Part shown: piece by piece, positions 16,337-25,372 of the stretch
Layout of the letters: each line of letters begins with the position of its first letter
Numbering within the stretch: position 1 is the stretch's first letter
Notes under the pieces: generated by a model
The model's database searches: none
Seen by the model: only the letters and a program-made list of their open reading frames with translations
What the model was told of the DNA's origin: nothing
Translations under genes and position numbers: made by a program
Source of the DNA: Clostridia bacterium
GTDB lineage: Bacteria > Bacillota > Clostridia > Oscillospirales > CAG-272
Assembly (NCBI GenBank): GCA_017518975.1
Contig: JAFWTH010000143.1
Coordinates: forward strand, 1 to 43,600
Reading direction: 5' to 3'
DNA length: 43,600 bases

Positions 16337-16360
16337 CATTCCCGGGAACGCAGCATAATG

Positions 16361-16398
16361 AAAACGCGGGTCTCAGCCCGCGTTTTTGCTTTTTTTTG
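16361..16398 (+). terminator. Terminator of alanine racemase
   Basis: AAAACGCGGG (16361-16370) pairs with CCCGCGTTTT (16377-16386) over a six-base loop, followed by a long T-rich run. This is a strong rho-independent terminator. Confidence 0.92.
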
Positions 16399-16464
16399 TA
16401 TATTTTTTATATTAAATATTAAGAATATTTTACTTTATAGAACAATTTTACGGCTCCTGAAGGG

Positions 16465-16492
16465 TTGTTTTTTTTTACTGGTATGATATAAT
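16465..16492 (+). promoter_or_regulatory. Promoter of the surface polysaccharide locus
   Basis: TTGTTT (16465-16470) and TATAAT (16487-16492) are separated by 16 bases, in an AT-rich stretch. The transcript would start near 16499, leaving about 140 bases of leader. All 16 genes that follow run on the same strand with small gaps, and no second promoter of similar quality was noticed. Confidence 0.65.
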
Positions 16493-16499
16493 ATAATTG

Positions 16500-16642
16500 T
16501 TTTTTATGCGCTTGATTCAAAGAACTAAGCGGCTTGAGTGTTTCCGGCGGACAAAACGGGGCGTGAGCCGCGCCAAGGGACGAGTGACATCGGGCACGTT
16601 TGCAGGCGAACAGTTGATCATTTGATTACGGAGTACTGAGAA
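16500..16642 (+). promoter_or_regulatory. Structured 5' leader of the polysaccharide locus (unassigned)
   Basis: The leader can form a 9-position stem with one mismatch (16510-16518 with 16522-16530, loop AAA), a GGCTT/GAGCC pairing that starts right after it near 16531, and a GTTTG/CGAAC hairpin near 16599-16612. The ribosome site GGAG lies at about 16631 before the ATG at 16643. I do not recognise a known riboswitch; the c-di-GMP (GEMM) core is absent. The length and folding potential suggest cis regulation, for example antitermination of a very long operon. This is inference. Confidence 0.4.
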
Positions 16643-17311
16643 ATGTATGCGAAAATAATTAAAAGACTTATTGACATAATTCTGTCGGCTCTCGGCCTGT
16701 TCCTTCTATCCTGGCTTTTTCTGATTATGGCGGTCGCCGTTGTCATTGACGACCCAGGACCCGTTTTCTTCAAACAGAAGAGAGTCGGGATTCACAAAAA
16801 GTATTTCAAATTACATAAGTTCCGCAGTATGAAGATGTCGACTCCGCACGATACCCCGACTCACTTGCTTGACAATCCCGATCAGTACATAACCCGAATC
16901 GGGCGGTTTCTCAGGAAGAGCTCACTTGATGAGCTTCCTCAAATATGGGATATCTTCATAGGGAAGATGAGTATCATCGGCCCCCGTCCGGCTCTCTGGA
17001 ATCAGGAAGATCTGATCGCGGAACGCGATAAATACGGAGCCAACGACGTTAAACCGGGACTTACCGGGTGGGCGCAGATCAACGGACGTGACGAGCTTGA
17101 GATACCGGTCAAAGCGGCGTTCGACGGAGAATATGTCAAAAATATGAGTTTCGCGTTCGACTGCAGGTGCTTTTTCGGGACGATCAAGAGCGTTCTGAAG
17201 CACGACGGAGTCGTTGAAGGCGGAACGGGAAGCATGAATGATACGAGGGTGAGTGAAAATGATAACGACAGAGAACCCGTTCGTGTCGGCGATGATAGTA
17301 GTCAGAAATGA
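16643..17311 (+). CDS. Initiating phosphosugar transferase (polyprenyl-phosphate hexose-1-phosphate transferase)
   Basis: This enzyme moves a sugar-1-phosphate from a UDP-sugar to undecaprenyl phosphate, the first step in repeat-unit assembly. At 222 residues it is the small, PglC-like form: one membrane-embedded helix at about 12-35, then FKQKRVGIHKKYFKLHKFRSM (43-63), SLDELPQ with the catalytic Asp-Glu pair D96-E97, and IGPRP (112-116). LTGWAQING is also present. The C-terminal tail of about 30 polar residues is extra. It opens the polysaccharide operon and overlaps the next gene by about 50 bases. Confidence 0.92.
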   Translation: MYAKIIKRLIDIILSALGLFLLSWLFLIMAVAVVIDDPGPVFFKQKRVGIHKKYFKLHKFRSMKMSTPHDTPTHLLDNPDQYITRIGRFLRKSSLDELPQIWDIFIGKMSIIGPRPALWNQEDLIAERDKYGANDVKPGLTGWAQINGRDELEIPVKAAFDGEYVKNMSFAFDCRCFFGTIKSVLKHDGVVEGGTGSMNDTRVSENDNDREPVRVGDDSSQK

Positions 17312-18305
17312 GGAGAACAGAATAGCAAAGTGTATTGATTCGCTTCTCCGTCAGGACTATCCTGTCGACCGTTACGAAATTATAGTTGTAGACGGCGAAT
17401 CGACGGACGGGACGCTCGACGTTGTCAAAGAACGGATCGAATCAGCAAAAGAAACAGGACCTGTCCCGGAAGTACGTATAGTCTGCAATCCGAAAAAGAT
17501 CCTCGCATCCGGGTGGAATATCGGGATCAAAGAATCCAGGGGTGAATTCGTCGTCCGACCCGATGCGCATGCTTACGTAGATTCGGATTTCATAAGCAAG
17601 AGCGTCGAAACGATTTTTTCGGCAGACGACGCGGACTGTGTCGGAGGACAGATGATCACCGTCTGCGAGAGCGGAAAGGGACAGTTGATCATGGAAGCTC
17701 TGTCAAGTCCGTTCGGAGTCGGAGGATCAAGATTCAGATACTCTAAAAAACCGGGATACGTCGACACGGTCGCATACGGCCTTTACCGCAGATCGGTGTT
17801 TGACAGGATCGGTTTCTTTAACGAAACGCTCCTACGCACACAGGACAACGATCTGCACCGCAGGATGAGAGACGCGGGCATGAAGTTCTATCTCAATCCT
17901 GATATCAGATCGTACTATTATTCGAGAGATACGTTCGGAAAACTGATAAAGCAGCAGTTCAACAACGGCAAATGGACCATGATCAATTTCCTTCTGAGAC
18001 CCGGAAAAATGTCATTGCGTCACTTTATTCCGCTCGGTTTCGTTCTCGCTGTGCTCGCTACTTTGATCGGAGGCGCCTTTTTTCATCCGATCTGGTGGCT
18101 GACGCTCGCCGGAGTCGTGCTGCATCTTATATGCGGTTTGCTTTTCGCCGTCAAAAGGACGAAAAAGGTCTCGCACGTTCTTTTGCTTCCCTTCGTTTTT
18201 ATTTTGATGCACTTTTCATACGGTACCGGTTCCGTAGCCGGTTTCTTTTCAGCGCACTGTGTTAAGAAACGACAAGGTCAAGGAGATAAGGAAAATGTCT
18301 CTTGA
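17259..18305 (+). CDS. Family 2 glycosyltransferase with C-terminal membrane segments
   Basis: This GT-A fold transferase is predicted to add a sugar to the lipid-linked repeat unit on the cytoplasmic side. Residues about 8-240 form the catalytic domain: SAMIVVRNEENRIAKCIDSLL, then VVDGESTDGT, and VRPDAHAYV in the place of the metal-binding DxD. Residues about 250-325 contain three hydrophobic helices, as in ExoA/succinoglycan-type transferases. A GTG at 17253 is possible, but the ATG at 17259 precedes the conserved start and was taken. It overlaps the upstream gene by 53 bases and the downstream gene by 11. Sugar specificity is unknown. Confidence 0.88.
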   Translation: MITTENPFVSAMIVVRNEENRIAKCIDSLLRQDYPVDRYEIIVVDGESTDGTLDVVKERIESAKETGPVPEVRIVCNPKKILASGWNIGIKESRGEFVVRPDAHAYVDSDFISKSVETIFSADDADCVGGQMITVCESGKGQLIMEALSSPFGVGGSRFRYSKKPGYVDTVAYGLYRRSVFDRIGFFNETLLRTQDNDLHRRMRDAGMKFYLNPDIRSYYYSRDTFGKLIKQQFNNGKWTMINFLLRPGKMSLRHFIPLGFVLAVLATLIGGAFFHPIWWLTLAGVVLHLICGLLFAVKRTKKVSHVLLLPFVFILMHFSYGTGSVAGFFSAHCVKKRQGQGDKENVS

Positions 18306-20586
18306 ATCGAAAATGAATTACCGGTTGAACAAGCATCCCGGTATAAAAAAAGCGATCAAACGCGTTTATCAGCGAACGATGTATACAATCTCTCCGAAGA
18401 TGAAAAGCGCGGGAGCGATCGTCCGTCTGTCTCCTGACGATCCGTCGCACGAATACTTTTTCGGATATTACGATAAATCCCCGTGGGACGCGACAGACCG
18501 ATACGTTCTGTGTATGAGAGCGAAAAACACCTGGTCGGACGTGAGTCCGAAGGAAAAGGCTGATATTCTTCTGATCGACACCTCCGTTCCCGCCGACGCC
18601 CCCGAAAGAGTAAGAAAGATAGCGGAAACATCTTCATGGAACGTTCAGCAGGGATGTATGGCTCAGTGGCTCGGACCGGATTTTTCATCCCGTGTGATTT
18701 ATAACGATTGCCGGGATGGCGGGTACGTCGCCGTTATCCTGACTGTCGCAACCGGTGAGGAAAAGGTGATACCGGCTCCCGTGTATACGGTCGCCGCGGA
18801 CGGAAAGACGGCTCTGACTCTCGATTTCTCGCGTCTATACAACCTGCGCCCCGGATACGGATACTATAACGTTCCGGAGGCGACGAAAGGAATTGCGCTT
18901 CCGGACGCTCCCGCGGTAAGGCGTGTCGATCTTGAGACCGGAGAGACTGTCGACGTTTTGTCTTACAGGGATTTTGCGGAATTCGAACCGCGTCCGGAAA
19001 TGCAGGAGGCGGGAGCCGTTCACAAGGTCAATCATCTGATGATCAGTCCGAATGGCAAAAGGTGTATGGTCCTTTACAGATGGTTTGTCGGCCCGAGAAA
19101 ATATACAAGACTTGTCACTTTCAATATTGACGGATCCGAAATGTATTTGCTTTCGGATGACGATATGGTCAGCCACTGCTTCTGGAAAGACGACGACCAT
19201 ATCCTCGCGTTTGAAAATAAGAACGAGGGCGGTCAGGGTTATTATTTGATGAAGGATAAGACCCGGGAATACGTCCATCTTTGGAAATATCTCAACGGGG
19301 ACGGACATCCCAGTTATTCCCCGGATGGGAGATACGTTGTGACTGACTCGTACCCGAACAGGAGAAGGATCGCCTCGATCCGTCTTTTGAAGGATTCGGA
19401 GGATTGCGGCTCGGTTGTGTGTAAGGTGTTTGCCCCTTTCAAATATGACAACGACACAAGATGCGACCTTCATCCGAGATGGGACAGAGGCGGCAAACGG
19501 GTTTGTTTCGACTCGGTCTTCGAGGGTTCACGCGGGTTGTACGAAGTGAACGTCGGGGATATGATGGCAGGAGATAAGACGGAAGGACCTCTGATAAGCG
19601 TCGTCGTTCCGATATACAACGTATCGGGATATCTCAGACGCTGTGTGGATTCCATATGCGGTCAATCATACTCCAACACTGAGATCCTTCTCGTCAACGA
19701 CGGCTCCACGGACGATTCTCTTTCCGTCTGCGAAGCGCTCGCCGCAGAGGACCGCAGAATCAGGATAATCGACAAAAAGAACGGAGGCCTGTCGTCTGCG
19801 AGAAACGCTGGAATAGCGGAGGCAAAAGGCGAATTCTTACTCTTTATCGACGCGGACGACTATATTCACGAGGATATGATCAAACGGTTGTATTCCTTGT
19901 CAGTCGAAAACGACGCGGATATCGCTTCTTGCAAGTTCTGCAAGGTATATGGTGAGGATTGCGAGGTCAGATCCGTTTCCGGTCAGGTTTTCGGGGTAAA
20001 GTGTATGACCGGGGAGGAAGCTCTCGGTAAGATGTTTTATCCCGGTGGGATCGGCTGGTCCGCCTGCAATAAGATTTACCGTGCGGAGCTGTTTGAAAAC
20101 GTAAGGTACGTTGAGGGCGTCTATATGGAAGATATGGCGACCACCTACAAATTTTACGATATATGCAAAAGAGTCTCCGAGACGACCGAAGAACTGTACT
20201 ACTATTTCATAAGGGACGACGGCATCACCGGTTCAAGATCTGCCAAGAGAGCAGTCGATGCGATCGCGAATATTGAAGAAATAATAGAGTTTTATAAGGA
20301 CAGGCATCCTCAGCTTCTTCCGTACGCGTACGGTCATTACGCAAAGATATCGCCTAACTTCCTTGTTACCCTGAACAGCGAAAAAACCGAGGAACCGACA
20401 CAGTTGAAATGCATTGACGCCTTGAAACGTTACAAAAAGTATGCTCTCAAGGCGGACTTTGTCAAGAAGAAATACAAGATAATTATCAGATTGTTTTCCG
20501 TTCCGGTCTTCTTTGGCGGAAAGCGGCTTGTAAAGTCATTTTTATTCCACAAATTCTGCAAATCGGCGAAAAAGTGGATAAAGTGA
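18295..20586 (+). CDS. Fusion of a TolB/WD40-like beta-propeller with a family 2 glycosyltransferase
   Basis: A 763-residue protein. Residues about 40-420 hold repeated beta-propeller-type strands with TolB-like signatures such as HPSYSPDGRYVVTDSYP, HPRWDRGGKRVCFDS and NHLMISPNGKRCMVLYR, with no signal peptide. From residue 432 a GT-A domain begins: PLISVVVPIYNVSGYLRRC, LLVNDGSTDDS, SSARNAGI and the metal site DADD at 519-522. The last 200 residues resemble the helical tails of capsule GT2 enzymes. The ATG at 18295 has AGGAG nine bases before it; an earlier TTG at 18259 is unlikely. A cytoplasmic propeller fused to a GT is unusual; it may bind the acceptor glycan or measure the substrate, which is speculation. 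Confidence 0.83.
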   Translation: MSLESKMNYRLNKHPGIKKAIKRVYQRTMYTISPKMKSAGAIVRLSPDDPSHEYFFGYYDKSPWDATDRYVLCMRAKNTWSDVSPKEKADILLIDTSVPADAPERVRKIAETSSWNVQQGCMAQWLGPDFSSRVIYNDCRDGGYVAVILTVATGEEKVIPAPVYTVAADGKTALTLDFSRLYNLRPGYGYYNVPEATKGIALPDAPAVRRVDLETGETVDVLSYRDFAEFEPRPEMQEAGAVHKVNHLMISPNGKRCMVLYRWFVGPRKYTRLVTFNIDGSEMYLLSDDDMVSHCFWKDDDHILAFENKNEGGQGYYLMKDKTREYVHLWKYLNGDGHPSYSPDGRYVVTDSYPNRRRIASIRLLKDSEDCGSVVCKVFAPFKYDNDTRCDLHPRWDRGGKRVCFDSVFEGSRGLYEVNVGDMMAGDKTEGPLISVVVPIYNVSGYLRRCVDSICGQSYSNTEILLVNDGSTDDSLSVCEALAAEDRRIRIIDKKNGGLSSARNAGIAEAKGEFLLFIDADDYIHEDMIKRLYSLSVENDADIASCKFCKVYGEDCEVRSVSGQVFGVKCMTGEEALGKMFYPGGIGWSACNKIYRAELFENVRYVEGVYMEDMATTYKFYDICKRVSETTEELYYYFIRDDGITGSRSAKRAVDAIANIEEIIEFYKDRHPQLLPYAYGHYAKISPNFLVTLNSEKTEEPTQLKCIDALKRYKKYALKADFVKKKYKIIIRLFSVPVFFGGKRLVKSFLFHKFCKSAKKWIK

Positions 20587-20622
20587 ATTTGAGATTAAAA
20601 CGTACTCAAAAAGGATGACGGT

Positions 20623-21903
20623 ATGAAACAAAGATCGATTCGGCTGACGGTCAGTTCGGTAATACGGGATCTGGCGTTTCTGTTAATTCTTCTCTGGCTG
20701 GTAAACCCGCAGACGAAATTCAAACAGTATTATAACTGGAATATTTACGGTATTTTACTAGCCGCGTGGATCGTGTTCGCGATTCTCGCGGACATAAAAG
20801 CGTTCAAAGAATCGCTGATAGCCGATCATATGCTCCTGATCTGGCTCTGGCCGATTTATCTTTTGATTGCGGCGTATTTCGGTCATGCGGAATTCTCCGT
20901 GAAACAGATGACGACGCCTTTTATCTTTACGTTTTTCAGTTATTATTGCGTGACTGAGCGAAAAAAACTTCTGAAGCCGTGTTTGCTTGCTTCAATGATA
21001 TACGTTGTTATCATTACAATTAACACGTTTATACTGAATCAGAACAACTCACAGGTTTCCCGTATCCTTGCCCACGGCGACGTCGATGAGACTTACGGGC
21101 TCTCATCTCCGTTCCTCGCGGATATGAGGTTTATATACGCTCTCGTGGCGCTGACGATCGTCGCAGTCGGACTTTTCAAGATTTCAAACGTCGCCGTCGG
21201 ATGGAAGATCGTTTTTATCGCTTTTTGGGCGTGGACTCTGATCCTGTACGTTAACGTTCAGTACGTTATTGCTATCGTGACCGTTTCCATTATCAGCGCG
21301 ATCCTTTTGATACTTGTTGAAAAACGGTATAAGCCGTTTAACGGACGACCGACGGTAAATCTCAAGCGTTTTCTGGTGTTCTCGTCTATAATGCTCGTCC
21401 TCATCATAGTATTCGTGAACTATCCCTCTATCCTTGTTTTCCTCTACGACAATGTCGCGGAGGAAAACATTAAGATGAAACTTCAAGAGATAATCAACGC
21501 GACGACCAACTCGCAGGGCGCCTTTTCGCTGGAAAGGGTTCAGCTTTATTCCACTTCAATCGGAACGTTTTTCTCGGGTATCAGGAACTTCTTCTTCGGC
21601 GTGGGATTCGACGCCGATATCAGCCTGATCGGTCAGCATTCGTCTCTTTTCGATACTTTCGGAAGATACGGATTGATCGGCGGGATACCCTGGATTACCG
21701 GTATCGTTGTTGCATGGAACCACATAAGGAAATATCTGTCGTTGAGTTTCAGAAGAATATACAGGTTGATCATGACCGCGTACGTGGTGGAACTTGTACT
21801 CAATCCTGTGTACTCCGACTTGATCATTCTCTTCTTCTTCTTCTTGGCGCCGACTTTTTTGGATGTTTTTTCACTGAATAAAAAGACAGAATCGGGGAAT
21901 TGA
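20623..21903 (+). CDS. Wzy-like polysaccharide polymerase (multi-spanning membrane protein)
   Basis: The 426-residue protein has roughly ten to twelve hydrophobic segments spread along its length, with a larger polar loop at about 270-330 (IKMKLQEIINATTNSQGAFS...). Loop size, position between glycosyltransferase genes and the presence of one Wzx flippase gene in the locus fit an O-antigen/capsule polymerase that joins repeat units outside the membrane. Wzy proteins share little sequence, so the call rests on topology and context. AAGGATGA precedes the ATG. Confidence 0.75.
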   Translation: MKQRSIRLTVSSVIRDLAFLLILLWLVNPQTKFKQYYNWNIYGILLAAWIVFAILADIKAFKESLIADHMLLIWLWPIYLLIAAYFGHAEFSVKQMTTPFIFTFFSYYCVTERKKLLKPCLLASMIYVVIITINTFILNQNNSQVSRILAHGDVDETYGLSSPFLADMRFIYALVALTIVAVGLFKISNVAVGWKIVFIAFWAWTLILYVNVQYVIAIVTVSIISAILLILVEKRYKPFNGRPTVNLKRFLVFSSIMLVLIIVFVNYPSILVFLYDNVAEENIKMKLQEIINATTNSQGAFSLERVQLYSTSIGTFFSGIRNFFFGVGFDADISLIGQHSSLFDTFGRYGLIGGIPWITGIVVAWNHIRKYLSLSFRRIYRLIMTAYVVELVLNPVYSDLIILFFFFLAPTFLDVFSLNKKTESGN

Positions 21904-21906
21904 CGA

Positions 21907-23025
21907 ATGGGAAAAGAACCTTTATTGTTCGTTGCGTCTTGCGAGATCGATCCGGACGTCCGGACGGGCGTCGCAACGAAGGTCTTTAATCAGATAGCTG
22001 TATTAGGGAAAGAATACGACGTTTATCTGATCGCTTTCTCAAAGAACGGGATCCTGCTTTTCCATAGCGGAAAAGAGGAGTACGTACGGAGCGAAAACAG
22101 GAGAAAAGAAAGGATCAGACAGTGCGGGATTTTGTGCGATAAGTACGGGATCCGTAAGTGCTATATAAGATTCTCAGCTCTCGAACCCCACTTTATAATG
22201 ATGCTCAAAGCGCTGAAATCCCGGGGAGTCGATATCGTTATGGAAATCCCTACTTTCCCTTATGACGACGAACTGAAGGATTCCTTAAAGCACAGGGTTG
22301 TTCTTTTATGTGACCGTGCGCTGAGGGGATCGTTGAAAAAATTCGTCAACAGGATTGTCACTTATTCCGAGGATAAATCGATTTTCGGGATAGATTGTAT
22401 TAATATCGCCAACGGAATAGACGTCTTCGCTCAGCGCATCTGCTCACGCAGCGAACATAGAGACGAGATCGTATTTACGGGGGTGGCAAAAATAAGTCCG
22501 TGGCACGGATACGACCGTATGATCCGCGGGATCGCCATGTACAGCGGGCAGCCGGACGTTGTGTTCAACGTGGTCGGAGACGGACCTGCTCTTGAGGAAT
22601 GCAGATCGCTCGCTGAAGAACTTAAAGTCGGAGACAGGGTGTCTTTCAAAGGTTTTCGGTCAGGGAAAGAACTCGATGAAATATATGACGACACCGACGT
22701 CGGAGTCGATTGCCTCGCCCTTCACCGAAAAGGCATGACGCGCGTGAGTTCACTGAAAAGCAGAGAGTACGCGGCAAGGGGCCTTCCCATTCTTACGGCG
22801 AACTATTTCGATACGATACCCGACGATTGGGATTATCTGATCAAGGAGGATGCGGACGAGTCGCCCATCAACGTGAAACACGCCGTAGATTGTTTCCTCA
22901 AGATCAGAGAACGCGGAGAATACAAAAAAGAGATCCGATCGTTTGCGGAGGATAAACTCGATATAAACGTCACTTTCCGTCCTGTCTTGCGTTACTTCGG
23001 AACGGAAGCGTCGGAAATCAACTGA
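21907..23025 (+). CDS. Family 4 (GT-B) glycosyltransferase
   Basis: The protein has 372 residues and a GT-B fold. The C-terminal half carries the donor-binding pattern: VFTGVAKISPWHGYDRMIRGI, then NVVGDGPALEECRSLAEEL, RVSFKGFRSGKEL and a late SLKSREYAARGLPILTA segment that takes the place of the EX7E motif. The N-terminal half is an acceptor domain with FVASCEIDPDVRTGVATKVFNQI. It begins 3 bases after the Wzy gene stop. It should act in repeat-unit assembly; donor and acceptor are not readable. Confidence 0.88.
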   Translation: MGKEPLLFVASCEIDPDVRTGVATKVFNQIAVLGKEYDVYLIAFSKNGILLFHSGKEEYVRSENRRKERIRQCGILCDKYGIRKCYIRFSALEPHFIMMLKALKSRGVDIVMEIPTFPYDDELKDSLKHRVVLLCDRALRGSLKKFVNRIVTYSEDKSIFGIDCINIANGIDVFAQRICSRSEHRDEIVFTGVAKISPWHGYDRMIRGIAMYSGQPDVVFNVVGDGPALEECRSLAEELKVGDRVSFKGFRSGKELDEIYDDTDVGVDCLALHRKGMTRVSSLKSREYAARGLPILTANYFDTIPDDWDYLIKEDADESPINVKHAVDCFLKIRERGEYKKEIRSFAEDKLDINVTFRPVLRYFGTEASEIN

Positions 23026-23039
23026 AAGAGGTGAGACCG

Positions 23040-24173
23040 GTGAAAGCGCTTGTTATAGGGACCGCCGCGTCGATGTGGGTGAAGGAGTTTATCGGGAGAG
23101 TACTTTTACCCGAGGGAATGGAGGTCACGGTCCTCAGGGATCCGACGGCGAAATGCAAGTATTCCGATTTCTATGAGGAAAACGGCGTTAAATTCGCAGG
23201 ACTGTATACCCCTTCTTCGTTTATGATGAAGATTCCGCGGATCAGAAAGTACTACAAACAGAGACGTACGATCAAAGCCCTTTCCGAAATCAGGGAAAAA
23301 TTCGATTATATTTTCATAGTATCCAGCGTGGCGTTTTATGTAAAATGCGCGGGGATCGTATACCAAGAGGGAACGAAAGTATTCGCTTTATATATCGGAA
23401 GCGATATTCTGAGAGCGAAAGATAAAGATATTGCCGTCATGAAGCCTGAGCTTTCAAGAATGAAAGCCGTGATCGTTCCGGTAAGCAAAAAACCGGAGGC
23501 CGCGTGCGCCCGACGGCTGCTCGACGGAAAGAAACCGGATCACGTTATTGATTTCGGAAGTTCTCAGATCGAGTGTATCGACGCGTATTCGAAAGAAGGA
23601 AGAGGGGCGTCAAAATCCGCGCTCGGGATTGATGAAGACGCGCTTACGATCTGCGTCGGTCACAACGGGTTTGAGAGTCAGCAGCATTTGAAACTGCTGG
23701 ATGCGATCAGCAGCCTTCCTCCCGTGTTGAAAGACCGCGTCACACTCATTCTCCCCATGACCTACGGAGGGAGAAAAAAGTACAGGGCTGAGGTCAAGGA
23801 CGCTGCCGGGAGCTTCAGGCATGTGATCTTTGATAGTTTTATGGATTCGGACACAGTCGCAAGACTGCGCGTCGCAAGCGACGTATACATCAATGCACAG
23901 GTGACTGACGCTCTGTCAACCAGTATGCTCGAACACATTTATGCGGGCTGCGAGGTGCTCGTGGGCTCCTGGCTCTCGTATCCGGAACTGCGGGAATGGG
24001 GGGTCAGTATCGGAGAATTCGCCGATTTCAACGAGCTTGCCGGGCTGATCGAAAAACGTCTTGTCGGTCAGTCGGCGAATAAGGAAGAACTGGAGAGAAA
24101 TCATCAGATACTTCACCGTTACCTGTCGTGGGAAACGTGCCGGAAAAAATGGCACGAAGTGGTTTTCGGATGA
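23040..24173 (+). CDS. GT-B type glycosyltransferase, divergent
   Basis: The 377-residue protein starts with a nucleotide-fold strand (KALVIGTAASMWV). The C-terminal half contains LILPMTYGGRKKYRAEV, VASDVYINAQVTDALSTSMLEHIYAGCEVLVG and SYPELREWG. The LPMTYGG and ALSTSMLEHI segments recall the TDP-Fuc4NAc transferase WecF family, but that likeness is weak. Two GTG starts are possible (23031 and 23040). The second has AGAGGTGAG at good distance and was chosen. It follows the previous gene by 14 bases. The glycosyltransferase call is fairly safe from context and fold pattern; the sugar is unknown. Confidence 0.72.
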   Translation: MKALVIGTAASMWVKEFIGRVLLPEGMEVTVLRDPTAKCKYSDFYEENGVKFAGLYTPSSFMMKIPRIRKYYKQRRTIKALSEIREKFDYIFIVSSVAFYVKCAGIVYQEGTKVFALYIGSDILRAKDKDIAVMKPELSRMKAVIVPVSKKPEAACARRLLDGKKPDHVIDFGSSQIECIDAYSKEGRGASKSALGIDEDALTICVGHNGFESQQHLKLLDAISSLPPVLKDRVTLILPMTYGGRKKYRAEVKDAAGSFRHVIFDSFMDSDTVARLRVASDVYINAQVTDALSTSMLEHIYAGCEVLVGSWLSYPELREWGVSIGEFADFNELAGLIEKRLVGQSANKEELERNHQILHRYLSWETCRKKWHEVVFG

Positions 24174-24214
24174 GCAGCGGAAGCGGAAAAACTTATCTTT
24201 AAGGTGAGGTCAAT

Positions 24215-25264
24215 ATGGGCAAGGATATAATCATCAATACCGGCGCCACGCTGATCGACTCTTTGAAGATTATGGACAGAACGGGAAAAAAGCTCCTTAT
24301 CGTCTGTGACGGCGATTCGTTTATCGGAGTTATCAGCATAGGCGACATACAGCGGTCGATCATCAATAAGGTCGATCTTAACGAACCGGTCGTCAGACAT
24401 CTGAGAAAGGACGTTCTGTTTGCCAGATCGGACGAAGATCTTCAGAGAGTTAAAGAGAGGATGCTCAAGGAGAGGATCGAATCAATGCCCGTTGTCGATC
24501 CCCGCGGCAAACTCGTTGATATCATCGACTGGAACGACGCGTTTGAGAACGAGTACCCGTCGACCGGAGCGGTCGGATGTCCCGTAGTCATTATGGCGGG
24601 CGGAAAGGGAGAACGGCTTAAACCGCTGACGAATGTTCTTCCGAAGCCGCTGATCCCCGTTTCGGGGAAGACGATCATCGAGGAAATAATAGATCTTTTT
24701 CTCAAGGCGTCCTGCAACCGTTTTTACCTGTCCGTCAACTATAAGGCGGAAACGATCAAAGAGTATTTTGACGGGATCGACGATAAGAATTATTCCGTCG
24801 AGTATATACGGGAAGATAAGCCCCTCGGTACAGCGGGATCGCTGTATCTGTTAAAGGACGTCATAACCGAGACTTTTATCGTTTCCAATTGCGACGCGCT
24901 GATCGACGTGGATCTGCGCGACCTGACGGAATACCATAAATCGAACGGGAATATCGCCACGCTGGTTTCCGTAGTCAAGGAGTTCAGTATTCCGTACGGA
25001 GTCGTTGAGACGACACGGAGCGGAGAACTTGTCGAACTTAAGGAAAAACCTGATATGATATATCAGGTGAATTGCGGTCTTTATGTGCTCGAACCTAAAG
25101 TTTTCGATTATATCTCGGATAATACTTACCTGAATATTACCGATCTTCTGACCCAAGTAAAAGCGGACGGAGGAAGGGTCGGCGTTTTCCCGATTTCAGA
25201 AAAATCCTGGCGTGATATGGGAAACTGGGAAGAGTACCTCAAAATGATAAATACAATGAGATAA
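24215..25264 (+). CDS. CBS-domain sugar nucleotidyltransferase
   Basis: The protein has 349 residues. Residues about 5-118 form a pair of CBS domains (DSLKIMDRTGKKLLIVCDGD, SIGDIQRSI, MPVVDPRGKLVDIIDWND). Residues 122-345 form a nucleotidyltransferase with MAGGKGERLKPLTNVLPKPLIP, DKPLGTAGSL and NCDALIDVD. This is the layout of PtmE-type enzymes, which make an NDP-sugar for surface glycans, with CBS domains sensing adenine nucleotides. In this locus it should provide one activated sugar or alditol. AGGTGAGG lies just before the ATG. Confidence 0.9.
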   Translation: MGKDIIINTGATLIDSLKIMDRTGKKLLIVCDGDSFIGVISIGDIQRSIINKVDLNEPVVRHLRKDVLFARSDEDLQRVKERMLKERIESMPVVDPRGKLVDIIDWNDAFENEYPSTGAVGCPVVIMAGGKGERLKPLTNVLPKPLIPVSGKTIIEEIIDLFLKASCNRFYLSVNYKAETIKEYFDGIDDKNYSVEYIREDKPLGTAGSLYLLKDVITETFIVSNCDALIDVDLRDLTEYHKSNGNIATLVSVVKEFSIPYGVVETTRSGELVELKEKPDMIYQVNCGLYVLEPKVFDYISDNTYLNITDLLTQVKADGGRVGVFPISEKSWRDMGNWEEYLKMINTMR

Positions 25265-25294
25265 CAAACGAATGATTCCGCGATCACGAGGAGC

Positions 25295-25322
25295 GTAACG
25301 GGTCCCTCCGACCCGTTACTTT
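25295..25322 (+). terminator. Strong hairpin inside the polysaccharide operon (possible attenuator)
   Basis: GTAACGGGT (25295-25303) pairs perfectly with ACCCGTTAC (25311-25319) over a seven-base loop, followed by only TTT. It lies in the 108-base gap after the CBS nucleotidyltransferase gene. The weak T-run suggests partial termination or an mRNA-processing/stability hairpin rather than full stop. Confidence 0.55.
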
Positions 25323-25372
25323 GCAAACGCCGTATCTTTCGGATCCGAACCGTTCGTATCATTGAGGAAGAA

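Noticed and set aside
16500..16642. c-di-GMP riboswitch in the polysaccharide leader
   Set aside because: The conserved GEMM core could not be found; only unassigned hairpins are visible.
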